DNA from: Tenebrio molitor
Taxonomy: Eukaryota; Arthropoda; Insecta; Coleoptera; Tenebrionidae
Length of the DNA stretch: 64,000 nt
Direction of reading: 5' to 3'
Assembly (NCBI RefSeq): GCF_963966145.1
Contig: NC_091048.1
Coordinates: forward strand, 21,142,001 to 21,206,000
Positions 35,841 to 48,194 of the stretch are shown here, in pieces (the stretch's first letter is position 1; each line of letters begins with the position of its first letter). A model generated the notes under the pieces. The model was given only the letters and a program-made list of their open reading frames with translations, was not told the DNA's origin and ran no database searches. Position numbers and translations under genes: made by a program.

Positions 35841-36220
35841 GGATAACTATGCGTGAATTTCAATTTTTTGAATCAATTATAGAAAAATAACTATTTTAAT
35901 ATGCAGATATATAATTTTAATTTTTTAAAGCACTTATCTTTCTTTATCTTGTCATTGTACATGACGTATTTATTTATTTTTCAGAAAAGGCATAATGTGT
36001 AGATTCAAAATAAATTCATAACATCAGTTTTATTTTGACAATAATTTACAACAAAATTTTGACGAAATTACAATATGTATGTATTATTATATTGCCTAAA
36101 AATTATAATATGGATCGTTTTCTTACTGAGACGATGACTTTTTAATTTTTTTTATATGTAGGTTTTCAAATTCGAGAATGAAATGCAAGAAAAAATAACC
36201 AAGCAAACTTGAAACAAAAC
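35841..36220. other. No gene seen
   Basis: AT-rich sequence between repeats. Nothing recognised. Confidence 0.45.
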
Positions 36221-36357
36221 TAAAGACCAATTTACAGAAGCGAAATTAAATTAATCGTAATAAAATGCGAGATTAACTGAACACGTGATCAGATTGAACC
36301 AATCGAAGTTCCGGATTCATGGGTTAACATTTAATTCTTTCTATAAACTGGCCCTAA
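36221..36357 (-). mobile_element. MITE family M, copy 1 (GGGCCAGTTT ends)
   Basis: The right end AAACTGGCCCTAA and the interior GATTAACTGAACACGTGATC match the element at 59033-59199 in reverse orientation. The left end (TAAAGACCAATTTACAGAAG) is more decayed. Non-coding. Confidence 0.75.
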
Positions 36358-36510
36358 AGTAATAGTATAATACAGAATTTCAATCTATAATACCTATAAA
36401 ATAACTAATAAAAATTTTAAAAGGAGTTAGCTGGGATGGATGCAACACAATCAGGTACCTCTGTGTTAAATGAGTTATAGGTACATATTTGAAGATGCAG
36501 CTAAACACGG

Positions 36511-36817
36511 TTCACGTTGTTTTGATATAATGGGAGGCCATGATTTATTTTTTTAACGTTGGACACACTGTTTGATTTCCGTCACTAAAGTGCCTGATAT
36601 ACCGACCTATCAAAGTGAACATAACATGTTGCTAAATTTCCCGCGATGTCTGAGTATTCTTCTACTGCAAATTAGTAAAACTAAAGACAATGCACTAGAC
36701 ATTGACGCTATTTGTAACCTCAAACTTAGAAAAACATAACCTAATTCAATAGACAGCTTCTCTACCAAATTAAATGCAAAATTTCCATGGTTTGCCTTTA
36801 TGACAAAACAACGTGAA
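36511..36817 (+). mobile_element. MITE family A, copy 4 (full length)
   Basis: Same orientation as the copies at 13987 and 21231. TTCACGTTGTTTTGATATAA starts the left terminal repeat; the right ends ACAAAACAACGTGAA. The interior matches the other copies closely. Confidence 0.85.
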
Positions 36818-37186
36818 TGCATTTTAACAAAAAATGTCATAGTTAAAATTAGTATTTTTCGATGTTTTTAAAATTTAAGTGAAATTTGAATGAAAGCCGT
36901 TTAACCGAATTGCGCCTTCTTTTTGTATTCAAGTACATACATACAATACATACGTCACTTCTTTTGGTGGAAGGTAATTGTTTACAGTTACAAAGTATGT
37001 TGTCCAACATACGGGTTGTCCTCTTGGTGATTTGTATGTCTGACCCTTTTAACCAAATTCCTTTTCGAACTTTGGGTATACAGCATTAAAATATTTTTAG
37101 TTTCAAGCAATTTATTTTATCTTTTGTGTTTATTCGATGTGTATTGTATGTATTAGTTCATGAGGTGTTTAATTACCATTGCTATA
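36818..37186. other. No gene seen
   Basis: AT-rich spacer. Nothing recognised. Confidence 0.45.
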
Positions 37187-38019
37187 CAGGGTGTTATGGA
37201 AGTCCACGTAATTTAATCACCAATAGAACTCTTTAAAATAAACATCTTTTACATATTGATCTTTTTTTAATTGAGTATTTTTTTTACATTTTTCTAACCC
37301 CTAATTTGACACTTTGCTCAAGGGATAATCAACAGGTGCCCAATTCTTGAATCGATGGAATTAATTCTCATTGGAAAAATAGGCAAATTTTCTCATGAGA
37401 AATGCAAAAGTGTATTCTGGACTTATGTCAGACGGATTGTTCCACTAGTAATCCGGAGAATTATTTCACCTAGTGTTTATCATGGGGAAATATTTTTTTT
37501 TGCGAGAAATTTGACTGTCAAATGTGACACTTTTGTTAATACATAATTGTGTTTGTAAAAGAAAAAAATGAAAGAATTCATTGCAATCCAAATAATGGTT
37601 GCCCAAGCACAAAGATTTTATCCGAAATTAGACCCGTTTCATCCAAATTGTCAACATATTGCATTTTTAAATTATCATGTGAAATCATTTTCTAAACAGT
37701 TCAAGAATACAGATATGAGAACATTTTAAATTCCACTGGGAATTCATTTATGGGAAGTGATTTCAAGAATTGGGCCCCTGAAACGAAAGAGTGAGTGAAA
37801 TGTTTTTGTGCGATAAACACTATAGTTTTTTTGAAGAAAGAACTACCGCTGTTCTAATACTGTTTTTTATTTGAGTATTTTAATCCAGTAATTTTTTTTT
37901 CGCGCTTCATTATCTGTTTTGAAGAATTTGCGGAAAAAATGATAAATAAAAAAAAAACATTTATTTTAACGAGTCCTATTGGTGGTTAGATTTATTACGT
38001 GGACTTTCATAACACCCGG
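37187..38019. mobile_element. 833-bp element with CAGGGTGTTATGGAAGTCCA ends
   Basis: The terminal repeat CAGGGTGTTATGGAAGTCCA, continuing CGTAAT..ACCACCAATAG..CTC, is inverted at 37965-38019 with a few changes. TATA flanks both ends. A second inverted pair (GGTGCCCAATTCTTGAA near 37337; TTCAAGAATTGGGCCCC near 37764) lies inside. No transposase recognised. It is a further member of the CAGG(G)TG set. Confidence 0.85.
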
Positions 38020-39788
38020 TATATTTATTTTTTATAGATATTTTACCAGTTGGAAACACAGCTTATTTTGTAATAAAAAGGGGGCACGGCACCGAGGTCG
38101 AACATTTATTATTACATACGAATATTCATAGCAAGTAATAATAATGATAATGAAAACAGTGTTTACATTGTTGTTGTTGGGCAACGGTATTATTATTATT
38201 GCTAGTACTTTTACTTTTACACCTTTTGATTCGCAATTCAAAACATATAGTCCGGTTTTTTTTAATAATCAATTGTCAGTGTCAAAATAAAGAAAAAAAA
38301 CAAACTGTATATGAAAAATCATTGACATTTGGTCCAGTTCTATCTTAATTTCACTCTAGATTTCCCCTACATCATTATTGAGGTTATGTTGCATATGTTT
38401 ATGAGTGTAAGACACGTGTTTAATTTAAGTTTAAATTGTCAAATGTGCAATCGGTGACAATTTCAGAAGTCAATGTTTCAAACGTGATTTATAAAATTCA
38501 TTGTTTCGAATTTTCTGCCAACCTGACAACACTTTGACAATTGATTATAAAAAAAAAACAACAGACTTTACATATCATTATCAGCGTGTCAAGCAATTTT
38601 TGGCAACTTTTTAGGGTACGCACAGTGCGTTCCAAGAACAGCATTTTAACAAGAAATATCGCTCGTAGGTTACAATAATAGCATAACCGCAAAAATCACT
38701 TTTTGAAATAAATCTGTTTAAAATTTTCGTTGTTGCGGAAACTTCGCATCAAATGGTGACTTCTTTCGCTACTTGGAGATCAGCAACAGTAACAGTAACA
38801 GATATGTCAATGATACTCCCAGGACCAAGACTAGTTTTCCACAATGGGACCTGTAGTAACTCCAAAATCGTATTTTTAAGTTGTCCCACTATTGCAGCCA
38901 ATGAGCGACATATTGGACTAGAATTACCCTCTCAATTGCTGTTCCATGATTTGTATTGGTTTCTAAAACTTCACTGTTCCTTCCTTTGCAAGATTTTTTG
39001 CTTACGATTTGTCTACGGCGAAAAGCCTAGATTCAATCAGATATCTACCGATTGTAAAATATTTATTTCCTATTTTATGCTGTAATTTTATAATTTAACG
39101 TTTAATGGCAAACGTATTAGATAAATTACACTTGGTCGATTGGCTACTTCAATAAATTGTTGGTTCTAATTTTCTGAATTTATTTTCCATGCGATTGCTA
39201 TAATTTAGTTAATTTATTTAGTTTATCATCTCGATCTGTGATTTCCTATCAGATCAGATTTGATTATATCTGAGCAACAATAGAACGCTGTCTGTCTAGA
39301 ATTTTGTGTTTTTTCAAACACATTTGTCGCTACATTCAATCGAGCGGCACATTATTATTATTACCACAATATTATCTGAACCATTACCGAAAATATTCAT
39401 CCGAGACTGATAAAAACTTTATGGAAACTCGTACACGCCGGAAAAAAGAGAGCCCATTTTAATAATTTATAATGTATACCTTGCACTAAAATTTAATGTT
39501 TCGTTTATTGAACACAACAGTCTCTCCAAAACACGTCAGGCATTCAACTAGGAATAAACTTGCAATAAACCGGCGTAATAACAATAACGTAAAGTTGTTG
39601 GTTCAAAGAAATGCTGAAATTGTACAGTTGTGGCCATTTAGTGATGATGGCCGCCATTTATTTTATTATACTGTAATTTTATATGACATATCATAACGAC
39701 AGACGGATACTCTTTCAAGGATTAAAACTGAACGATACATTTAATCCCGAATGAAATTAGTTTCTGAAAAGGAAACGGTAGCGCTTAC
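38020..39788. other. No other gene seen before the Camta exon
   Basis: AT-rich sequence. A plus-strand open frame near 38753-39085 has no recognisable family on either strand. The last bases before 39789 form the Camta donor site on the minus strand. Confidence 0.4.
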
Positions 39789-39880
39789 CTCGTTGGTGTT
39801 CCACCGATGTCTTTGCGTCGGGAAATGGTCGGCTCGGGGAAGACTCTCCAGATTTTCGGGCAGTTTGATGGGCTCGCCGT
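39789..39880 (-). CDS. Camta: Camta exon entering the CG-1 domain
   Basis: On the minus strand a GGTCTTGTTGCAG acceptor precedes, and a GAG|GTAAGC donor follows, a 92-bp exon. It encodes GEPIKLPENLESLPRADHFP followed by TQRHRWNTNE, entering in phase 1 (two bases complete the first codon) and leaving in phase 0. I recognise this from memory as the conserved stretch of calmodulin-binding transcription activators just before and into the CG-1 DNA-binding domain, where RHRWNTNE is followed by EIAA. CAMTA proteins bind CGCG-type DNA through CG-1, contain ankyrin repeats and bind calmodulin through IQ motifs; they act in the nucleus. The fly orthologue is needed for normal light-response shut-off. 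Remaining CG-1 exons must lie at lower coordinates, apparently outside the window. A database search would settle the assignment; I consider it strong. Confidence 0.92.
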
Positions 39881-41065
39881 CTGCAACAAGACCATCACTC
39901 AGTCCCGAATTCACCTTTGACGTATTATTTACATTAAACCGGCCAAGTCTGGTCCCCCGTTCCCTGCCCTAATGTGCTAATGTTCATCGGCCAATTGGGA
40001 ATTATGATTATGTTAATGAAACATGCGAATAAATGATAACGGAGCCGTAAAGTGGGCCCCTCGCGTCTACCTGTTACAAGAGCCGCCCCCAACTTATTAT
40101 TATTAATAGCAATCTATTTTACGATCGGCTCGTATAACTTGACGACTTTCATTGCTTGTAAACAGTTTTTATTGCGGCCAGGCCCATTCAGACAAATTAA
40201 CAATTAAAGACGGCGAAACTCCAAGACAACAGTCCCGAGATAATCGCAACGTCTCTCGTCGTTTTTGAGAAAAGCGACGGTAATTATTAGTTCGTAATTA
40301 TGTCTAAAAGCTATTAAGTTAGTGAAGAGGATAATGTGGTTTGGGGAAAACGAGTTGACACGAGGGGCGGTATCAGGATCTGTTTACTTTCAGGATAACA
40401 TACAGAGAGAGCCGAGTTCAAGTCCGCTAATATTTGATTTGAAATTATACGCTTTCAGTGAAGAGAGGATCTCTGCTGCGTCGATATCAGTGGCAAGTTG
40501 AAAGGTGATCGGTTGCTTTTATTGGTCTTTGTTGTGCGAGAGGAGGGTTTTTCAGGCGAGAGTGCTCCAGTAGATTATGTCAGCGATTCAGAGGAACGCT
40601 AATGCACGGACCGACAATTACAAAATCCCGACTCAAAGAGGCTTTAAATGCTATCACTGCCCAATAAAACTACACACAAGTTTTTTTTAAACGACGACCG
40701 AAGCCTTTCAACTGGAAAATCCTCACCGGAAAGAACGATTTTCTGATTTTCTTCACCTGAGAAAAAGGTGCTTTCCTAGCGATCTAATTACAACGAGGCG
40801 AAGGTCTCCTCTTTAGTTTCTTTTAAAACTTTTTTAAATATCTCGTTGTTGGCTTTCCGGACTGTTTGTTACCATGTAAACAACCTCATAACGGCCGGAG
40901 TCCGTTAAGGTTGTCCGTTATGAGTGGGAGCGGACGTTTGAATGACTAAATAACTATAGCAACGTAGATCTAAACTTTATTTTTCAACTTTTTTACAATC
41001 GGTAAAATAATTAATGTTTAATGTTATGGGACACACCTTGAAATAATCGAAATCCGTATGCCACT
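39881..41065. other. No further gene seen
   Basis: Less AT-rich, transposon-poor sequence next to the Camta exon. No second exon recognised. Confidence 0.4.
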
Positions 41066-41448
41066 AGCAGATGTAGACGAGATCGAAGATGATGCTTCAG
41101 AATTTTAACACCAACACAAGAGCGATTTTGCAGGGAATAACGATGACCTCATTTGCTCTGCGGTCATCCGGACATCGGGAATATCTTGATTGCGATTTTT
41201 TATTGATTTCAGTCGTTTATTTTCAACAGAAAGTTAAGTGTTGAACAAATCTGACAAACAGCAGCAAATGTAGACACAAGATCGAAGATGATGCTTCACA
41301 ATTTTAACACTAACACAAGCGCGATTCTGCAGGCAATAACGATGACCTCACTTCCGGACATCGGGAATATATTGATTGCGATTTTTTATTGCTTTAATTC
41401 ATTTATTTTCAACGGAAAGTTAAGCGTTGAACAAATCTGACAAACAAC
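41066..41448 (+). repeat. Tandem duplication of about 197 bp
   Basis: Unit 1 (41066-41262) and unit 2 (41263-41448) both run from AGCA.ATGTAGAC through AAGATGATGCTTCA and GATGACCTCA to GAACAAATCTGACAAACA. The second unit lacks a short internal piece (TTGCTCTGCGGTCATC region). Non-coding; a local duplication. Confidence 0.85.
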
Positions 41449-41578
41449 ATTGAAACATCCTCCGCACACTTATTACCTAATCATTCGGTTTTTTCAATGG
41501 CTTTGAAAAAAATGTATTTCAAAAAGATAATTGTGAACGAATCGTAGAGATATTACAAAAACTATTGTACAATACACG

Positions 41579-41640
41579 TCCGTTAGGGCCTTTACTCTCA
41601 CAAAATCTCTGGCTCGGCAGTAAAGGCTATCCTAACGGAC
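41579..41640. repeat. Small hairpin repeat
   Basis: GTCCGTTAGGGCCTTTACT pairs with AGTAAAGGCTATCCTAACGGAC. The loop contains TCTCTGGCTCGGC. Confidence 0.75.
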
Positions 41641-43794
41641 TTCTACCGTAAAATACTATTCTACTTCGCTCTAAAAGGAACACCGCTCATTATGTCACTC
41701 GACTTACGAATTAAAAATAAAAACTGACGTATCTACTCCGCCGAAATGAATGAAGTGCACACCGACAGAAAGTATTTAAACCCCCTCTGACGATGTGTTT
41801 CATTTATTTAGATTTTGCTCCAAGTTGTGACTTAATCCAGATAAATTTTGTTTATCTGGAATTAGGCCAGTGTTGATTTTTGTTGTGAAATGTGAGGTTT
41901 TTTATTCTTTTATTTTTTTAAAAAACTAAAATAAAATGATGACCTCACATTTGCACCTGGTCCCAACTACACAACTGTCTAATTTTTACGTCTCCCTCTG
42001 ACATTTTCGAATAGTCTTTGATGGGGATTTATTTCCAAAAGATGCATTTCAATTCGCCAGTTAATACAGTTTCTAGTAGAAAATGTATGATGAGGTGAAT
42101 AGTCGATTGCAAAAATGTTGTCCAATGTTATCGAAGATGTATTGCGATAGTTGTTATGTTACAAATGGGTATTTATAGACGGTGGAACAAATAGCGCAAG
42201 GCAGGATGTTTAAATTGCGACACCAAATAAACATCGGAGGTCGCGGCCTAGTATAAAGTTAAATAAACGACCTGTCAGGTAGTTTTGTGGGCGCCTAAAA
42301 ACAGAAAATGATAAAAAGCGAGTTGTGTGCGTGTTAATTTTAATGGACAATCAACGGGGTGGGTATCGACGTCGTAATGGCAATCCGACAGACACAGATG
42401 GTGGAGGGTGAGCTAAGTGAACAGCGGCCATGTTGTGACGGTTGATTGCTGAGGGACTTGAAGCCCACACCGGGTCAACGGGATTAGCGGTAATGAGAGG
42501 CATTCAATTACCATAGCGAGTGCTCTACTACACTCTTCCTTCGATGAGTAGAGCTGAAAGCGCTCCAGGTATTTTGAGCACCCCTCGACTTGCCGATTGA
42601 AAATGAATAATTGTATTTTTCAGATCAAGTTTCTAATTGTCGGAAGGAATCGACGGTGCGGGACGCGTTTTATATTAATTTATTTTTTCCGTGGCAATTC
42701 CCGAAGACAAAGGACTCCCCGGAGCCAATTACTGGCTCTCCTTTAATCTAAATTAATTGACTTTTAAAATAAGCAAGTCGGTGAGCGTCGCGCGTTACAA
42801 AAAGAAGATGCAATTATACCGATGAGTGGCAACGGGCGGCAGTAAATAAGGCCTTTTTCGTTTTTGACAGCAAAAAGCGTCATTAAATCTTGCAGGATAC
42901 GATGTCTTAGATAAGTCCGGCTCGTCCCGCTCGGTATTTACAGTGATCCTTATAATAAAGTATACAAAAACTCCCCGCCGGCCATAAATCAGAAGGTCGG
43001 CAAGGACTTGCCGATAAATAAGGACATCCGTCGGTCGTTCGAGTAGTGAGTGTAGCAGCCGGCCCATCTGGGAGCAGCATCAGCACATTCGGCGCGCGGA
43101 CCGTAAAATCAACCCTCCCGCCCTTGCACCAGCGCTGACGTGGAAGGACACGTTCAACAATCAAACGACAAGGGGGCGACGGGCCAGGTTGGCCGCCCCC
43201 GACGTCTATCCGACAAAATCGATGCCCGCCACCCTCGATTCTTTAAATCACCGCAAACGAAAACTCAACGAGTTTGGTTTTTCCACCGTTCCGCTGGACC
43301 GCTTCACCTGAACGCGGAACTCTCGAAATTGGGGGGCTTCTCGAATGTGTTAACTCTCCCGGTGGGGTGTATTGCAAGTCGGATAAATCCTAAATAATAC
43401 TCCTCTCGATGATAAATCAATTTTTTGAATGTCACTCCCCGGGGGGGTGTTGTTCAACTTTCGCACTCATTTCCCCAGTTGCACAAGTTCACACAGAGGG
43501 ATGTTTGCTGTTTGTACTTTTTCACGTTTTCACGCCAAAAAACGTTGTAATTGTAATGCTGAATGCTCCTCGATGTCGGATTAACAGCGGTGGTGCATCT
43601 TTCAACTGTGATCTCTACCTACACGCTGGTGTTTTTCCTGCAAACAATTACTTCGGACAAAGATCCACTATTTTTCTTGATGGTCTCTATTCAATTTTTC
43701 AGCAGATGTCAAATCTACATTTCATCTATCTGTAAGTTTAATACACATACATCTTCTTTGTTATAAATATAATTATATTGTCCAAAATAATAAT
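41641..43794. other. No gene seen; GC-rich patch at 42900-43400
   Basis: The patch at 42900-43400 is the most GC- and CpG-rich part of this intron and stays open in several frames on both strands, as GC-rich DNA tends to. It could be an alternative promoter or untranslated first exon. I see no phase-matching splice donor that would prove it. Confidence 0.35.
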
Positions 43795-43935
43795 AGTATA
43801 TTATATCATTAAGAGTAGAAATGAGTCTTTTTGTGGTTATCCCAGAGATTGAAGGCCGAAACGCAGTTGAGGCGACAACTGGGCGAGGCACAAAAAGACT
43901 TTCTACTCTAAATGATATTTGCTATTTTATCTTCA
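43795..43935 (+). repeat. Hairpin repeat, family R copy 1
   Basis: AAGAGTAGAAATGAGTCTTT and TTGTG on the left pair with CACAAAAAGACTTTCTACTC on the right, followed by TAAATGATAT. The apex carries GGCCGAAACGCAGTTGAGGC. It matches 51430-51570 in reverse orientation. Confidence 0.8.
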
Positions 43936-44472
43936 AACGGATCACAAAAAAAAAAAAAATCGAACATAAACTCACTTATTTATTTTTCTTTTCCTGCAGT
44001 TACAATCTTCAAATTTTAAGGCACTAGTAATTTCTACTTTCCTTGTTATTGGTACTTGAAGTTTCGATAATATTAGTAAAGTCTACAATGCTATTCTCTT
44101 ATTGCCAAATTGGTGAATTCATCGCATCACAAGCTCCCGTCAGACATAGTTATGTAGAGTTCTACGGACAACGGGCGGCTCGTGACAAAATATAAGGGAC
44201 GCGGTTAAATATTGGGTAATAATTTCGTTATTTCGCTTTTTTAGAGGTTTTTCTTTAATATAGGGATAATTGAATTATGTACCTATTACATACTTCGTGC
44301 AATTGATAAATAAATCGTGACAAATATTTCATTTGACCCGGTCGAGCCGCCTGTGGGACACTTCTACTCCTGGGACTTGAAGTACTTCTACTCCGCTTAG
44401 AAAAAAAAGACAGTTTAACCGTCTCTAGGGAGATACACGAAGGCGCTATTTTTCGACCGCTTGAAGATAAAA

Positions 44473-44562
44473 TATTATATACACCACGGTAGAGAAGACA
44501 ATTTTAAGTCTCGCTTCTTTATTCCCTTAAAAAATGTCTTCTCTACCTTGGTGTATAATTAC
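44473..44562. repeat. Hairpin repeat
   Basis: TATACACCACGGTAGAGAAG followed by ACA pairs with TGTCTTCTCTACCTTGGTGT followed by ATAA. Loop of about 26 bp. Non-coding. Confidence 0.75.
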
Positions 44563-47500
44563 TATTATTTTTAGTATCACCTGTTCCATAATGATTATTA
44601 TTATTGTACTACATATTTGTAGATTTTTTTTAGGAAATTTTTTTATATAAATATAAATTTTTTTATAAATCTGTATTCGATGCAAATTGCATCCCAACTC
44701 TCTGGTTTTATTTTTTGGCGTCGCGATGGCTCCCACAATACATCCAGCATCCGCCACGGCTTCCGGACCTTCTACAATAAGCGCCATAAACGTAAATGTT
44801 TAAGCAACAATTCAAATGCATTGCCTAGACCTTTTGTTTTAAGCGAACATCAGATCGTCTTTGTTCTTTTTGTATCTATTAGGTAAACTCGTAACGGTAG
44901 GACGCTTGCAGTTATGGCGTTTCCTTAACGCTTGTTGAATTCGAAAATCACACACCCAATGCTATCCATTTGGCGGAGTACTGGAATTGCTGAATAATAC
45001 ATACTGCACCCTAGCCCCTTCTGCTTTGAACAAAATCACTGTCGTACCAGTAATAATTACTATTCGTGGCACTCCCACGGGGAATAATTTCAGCATAAAG
45101 CAAAGCTTCGAGCAACTTAACAATAAGCTTCAAGAAACTGTTTATCGGGAGGGCCACAAGTGAATAGATTTTCGTGGTAGAAAAAATATCACCACACTCC
45201 AAAGGATTACATTTTTAAATCAACTCTAGTTCTGCAGTGCATATTGATTATTTAGGCTACAATTTGTAACAGATGTGATTCAAAGAATTTTTTGTGAAAG
45301 CAAATAAACTTTCAAATTTCACGAACGTTCTGTAAAATGCACAAAGCAAACTGTTGCTCACAAATCAATCATTTCTTAGAACAAAACTGCAGGAGAGCAT
45401 TTTACCGGAGTTTGTGAAGGTACTTAATAAAATTCAAATGTTACTTTAAAAATGATAAATTACTTGTCTAAAAAAATAATGAAAATTTTAGAACAGTTAC
45501 AAATATGCATCAAAATTTATTCATTTACCGCCGTTCATGCCATTTGCGACTTTTACTGTTAAAATTTCCTGTAGTAAAGCTCTTTTGCTCAATTTTTACT
45601 GAACTCGAGGAATGTGTTAACAGTTATTTACGATGTAAGAATGTAGCGTGTCATATTAGGCAGGCTCCGGAGTTCATCGCGAAAGAGGACCACAATAGGT
45701 GTATTTTAACAATTAGTATCGCATGAAACATGATTAGTAAATTAGAAATAATAATATTACACAAACCAAAGCAGCTAACTGGAGATATTTTTTATATTTC
45801 AGTCCCGGTTTTGTCAAAATGAGTGATACAGGCTATGAAAGCTCAAACTAATCAGACCCTCGGCTGCGCCTCGAGCCTGAAACCTAGTTTTCGCGCTGTA
45901 AAATACCCCTGCCGTACAATAATGTAACTAACTAAATAGTATTTCAATTCAATGTAGCAGTGGAACACAAAATTCTTTTCAAAACTGAAGATGATTGCTC
46001 CAATGAACTCATTTCCCGCATTTAAAATGGTTCCTTGCGCTACAATTAAAGTGTGCCATTATCGGGATTATCTATGTAATTCGACAATTTTTGAAACGAG
46101 ATTTGATTCCACCTGTTTGAACTTATTAACTTTTTAAAAAGAAACAAAAGCAGTTATCCAAATCCCTCACTCTCCATTTTACATTCGCACGAAACGTTTC
46201 CGATTTTTGCAACAAAAACGGAAGCCCAAGCATATATTTTTATTTAATCCATTGTTGCATTAACACCCGAAACCCGTCCGATCCATATTTGAATAAACAC
46301 GGTTGAAAATGCGTTAATCTCGCGGGACGTTTTTCCAGTTAATTTCGGTATTAGCAAGGAAAAAAATGCCCGTTACAGAATTTTCGACGCGACTCTCGCT
46401 TAGCCACAACAAGTGGGAAATAAAACTTTTGACCGCTTTTTTATTCGATAATGGCGGAGAACCGTGAACGGTGACGACTGCTTTGCGATAATATTCGAAT
46501 CTAAAAGTCAGCGCAGTGACCGCGTCCTGAAATAGACAGGAATCCCGCGGGAGGTGCACGCCAGAAGGTACGGGACGTCGTCTCCGTTTGATTGTCCGAC
46601 ATGCACTTTAAAACGGCAAACAGAAATAGTTGGTGTTATTTACAGACGGTCTTCGCGTGGACGCTTTTGTCGCGAAAGCTCTTAGCGTCGGTCGGGTCCG
46701 GAACAATTTTTTTTTGTCGCGGGGCTAGGAGTGTCGTTGATTTTTTCGCCCCTTTTAAATACGTGTTAAAGCCCAAACACGGAGACCGGTAATAAAATGT
46801 GTGTTCATTTATAATTCCGCGCCATAATCCGCAGCGGTGCCTTAACATAAAACTAGAATCACCGAACAATATGCATAATGGATGCGCACGTAGAAAATTC
46901 CAAATCCCAAGCAAGCGCCGTTAAAAATTGACAAGAGAAGCTGTCTTTGTTGGCTCTCGGTGTACAATCAAAAATAAGCAAACTAACAGTCGCATGCATT
47001 TAAAGATGGATTTATTTGGCAAGTCGGGTCGCGTCCCTCTTCATATATATACTCATTTCTGTGGAGTGCGTCGTCTCGTGTGACACCAGCTGCTCTCCTG
47101 AAACTCCTCAATAATTCAACTCTGAAGTCTCCACATCCATCTGCTGTCCGGACCTGTCCGCTGCGCTACCACTGCTGCTTTTAAATTAATACGGGGGCTA
47201 ACTGCTCGGCATCGTCGCTTCAAGAGGTCTCTTCGAGAATTTTTTACCATACCACTACAAGATGATGGTAATAATAACGATATTTATTGCACCATCAAGG
47301 CTGAACGCTGCACGGCATCTTAAAAAAATGCCTATCCGCATATGGTGCTCTCGTAAAGTGAGCAGGCCGGTTTCTGAGAGGTTGCTCTCCAAAGAATGCA
47401 GTCAACTGCATCCTGAAATATTCAAGAAGTATCGAGAATTTTTAATTAAAAAGTTTACGCTGACTTACAAATTTACCAAGAATTAAGTGACACTTTATTT

Positions 47501-48194
47501 TGCATAATATCTCGCAATAATGAAACTTTGTGGCATATTTGTTGTAACAATCCGGAGGAAATATTATTGGCTCGGATTTTTCTACGTGGCTTTGTGTGTT
47601 GGACTAACACTACTGAAGTATTTTTTTAATTAGCCAAAATATATTCAATCAAAATTACACCATGAACGGCAACAACAATTTAAATTTTTCAGATGAATGT
47701 GCAAGACAACGTGCGTTCAAAAAAATTTGTGGTCAAGTAGCCTGGTAGTGTACACTTTTGTTTCCGTTCACTTATTGCGTAGCTTCATCAGCTGTCAAAT
47801 ATTTCGTGGAATGAAAAGTTTAAAACGAACCATCAATATGAATTTCAGAAAAGGTTGGAAGAGTTAGGAAAATAATATAAATATAAATATAAATATAAAA
47901 AAAATGAACCGAAAACTTCCATTCATAAATTTATCACAACGAATCAAAATGAGGTTGTGCATCTGAAAGACTTGTCAACTACAAAGTGGACCTACGTTTG
48001 GAAAAAAGAGCGAAACAGATCGCCTGCTTGATCACACATTTATTTTATTTGAACACCCTTTAAATTTTGCAAATGTTTATTTTGTTCACTTTAAAGTAAG
48101 ATACAGCAAAAAGTTGTCTAACATTAAGGATGTGGAATGGAGGGCATGAAAGATTCTGGGAAAATTTATATGTACGAGGGTGATTCATCATTTG
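44563..48194. other. No gene seen
   Basis: Mixed composition, less AT-rich at 46300-47250. Minus-strand open frames at 44527-44787 and 45011-45202 are short and match nothing I know. TATATATA near 47044 followed by GC-richer sequence could be a plus-strand core promoter but has no gene attached to it. An AAATAT microsatellite occupies 47873-47899. Confidence 0.35.
47873..47899. repeat. AAATAT microsatellite
   Basis: Four or more units of ATAAAT in a row. Confidence 0.8.

Larger units (their letters stand above)
1..39788 (-). other. Camta: Camta large intron (inferred)
   Basis: The exon at 39789-39880 ends on the minus strand with a GAG|GTAAGC donor, so lower coordinates are intron. I looked on the minus strand for the expected continuation of the CG-1 DNA-binding domain, especially its conserved Lys/Arg-rich core, and did not find it. 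I infer that the intron runs to the left edge of the window and beyond. It is filled with the mobile elements listed separately. The reading was by eye, so a short or diverged exon could have been missed. Confidence 0.6.

Noticed and set aside
38753..39085. 110-codon plus-strand open frame near the Camta exon
   Set aside because: Neither strand gives a recognisable protein and no splice sites bound it.
44527..45202. Minus-strand open frames that looked transposase-like
   Set aside because: No ordered set of known motifs could be found; frames are short and interrupted.
47044..47170. TATATATA followed by GC-richer sequence as a plus-strand promoter
   Set aside because: No gene or exon follows on the plus strand; such runs are common in AT-rich DNA.
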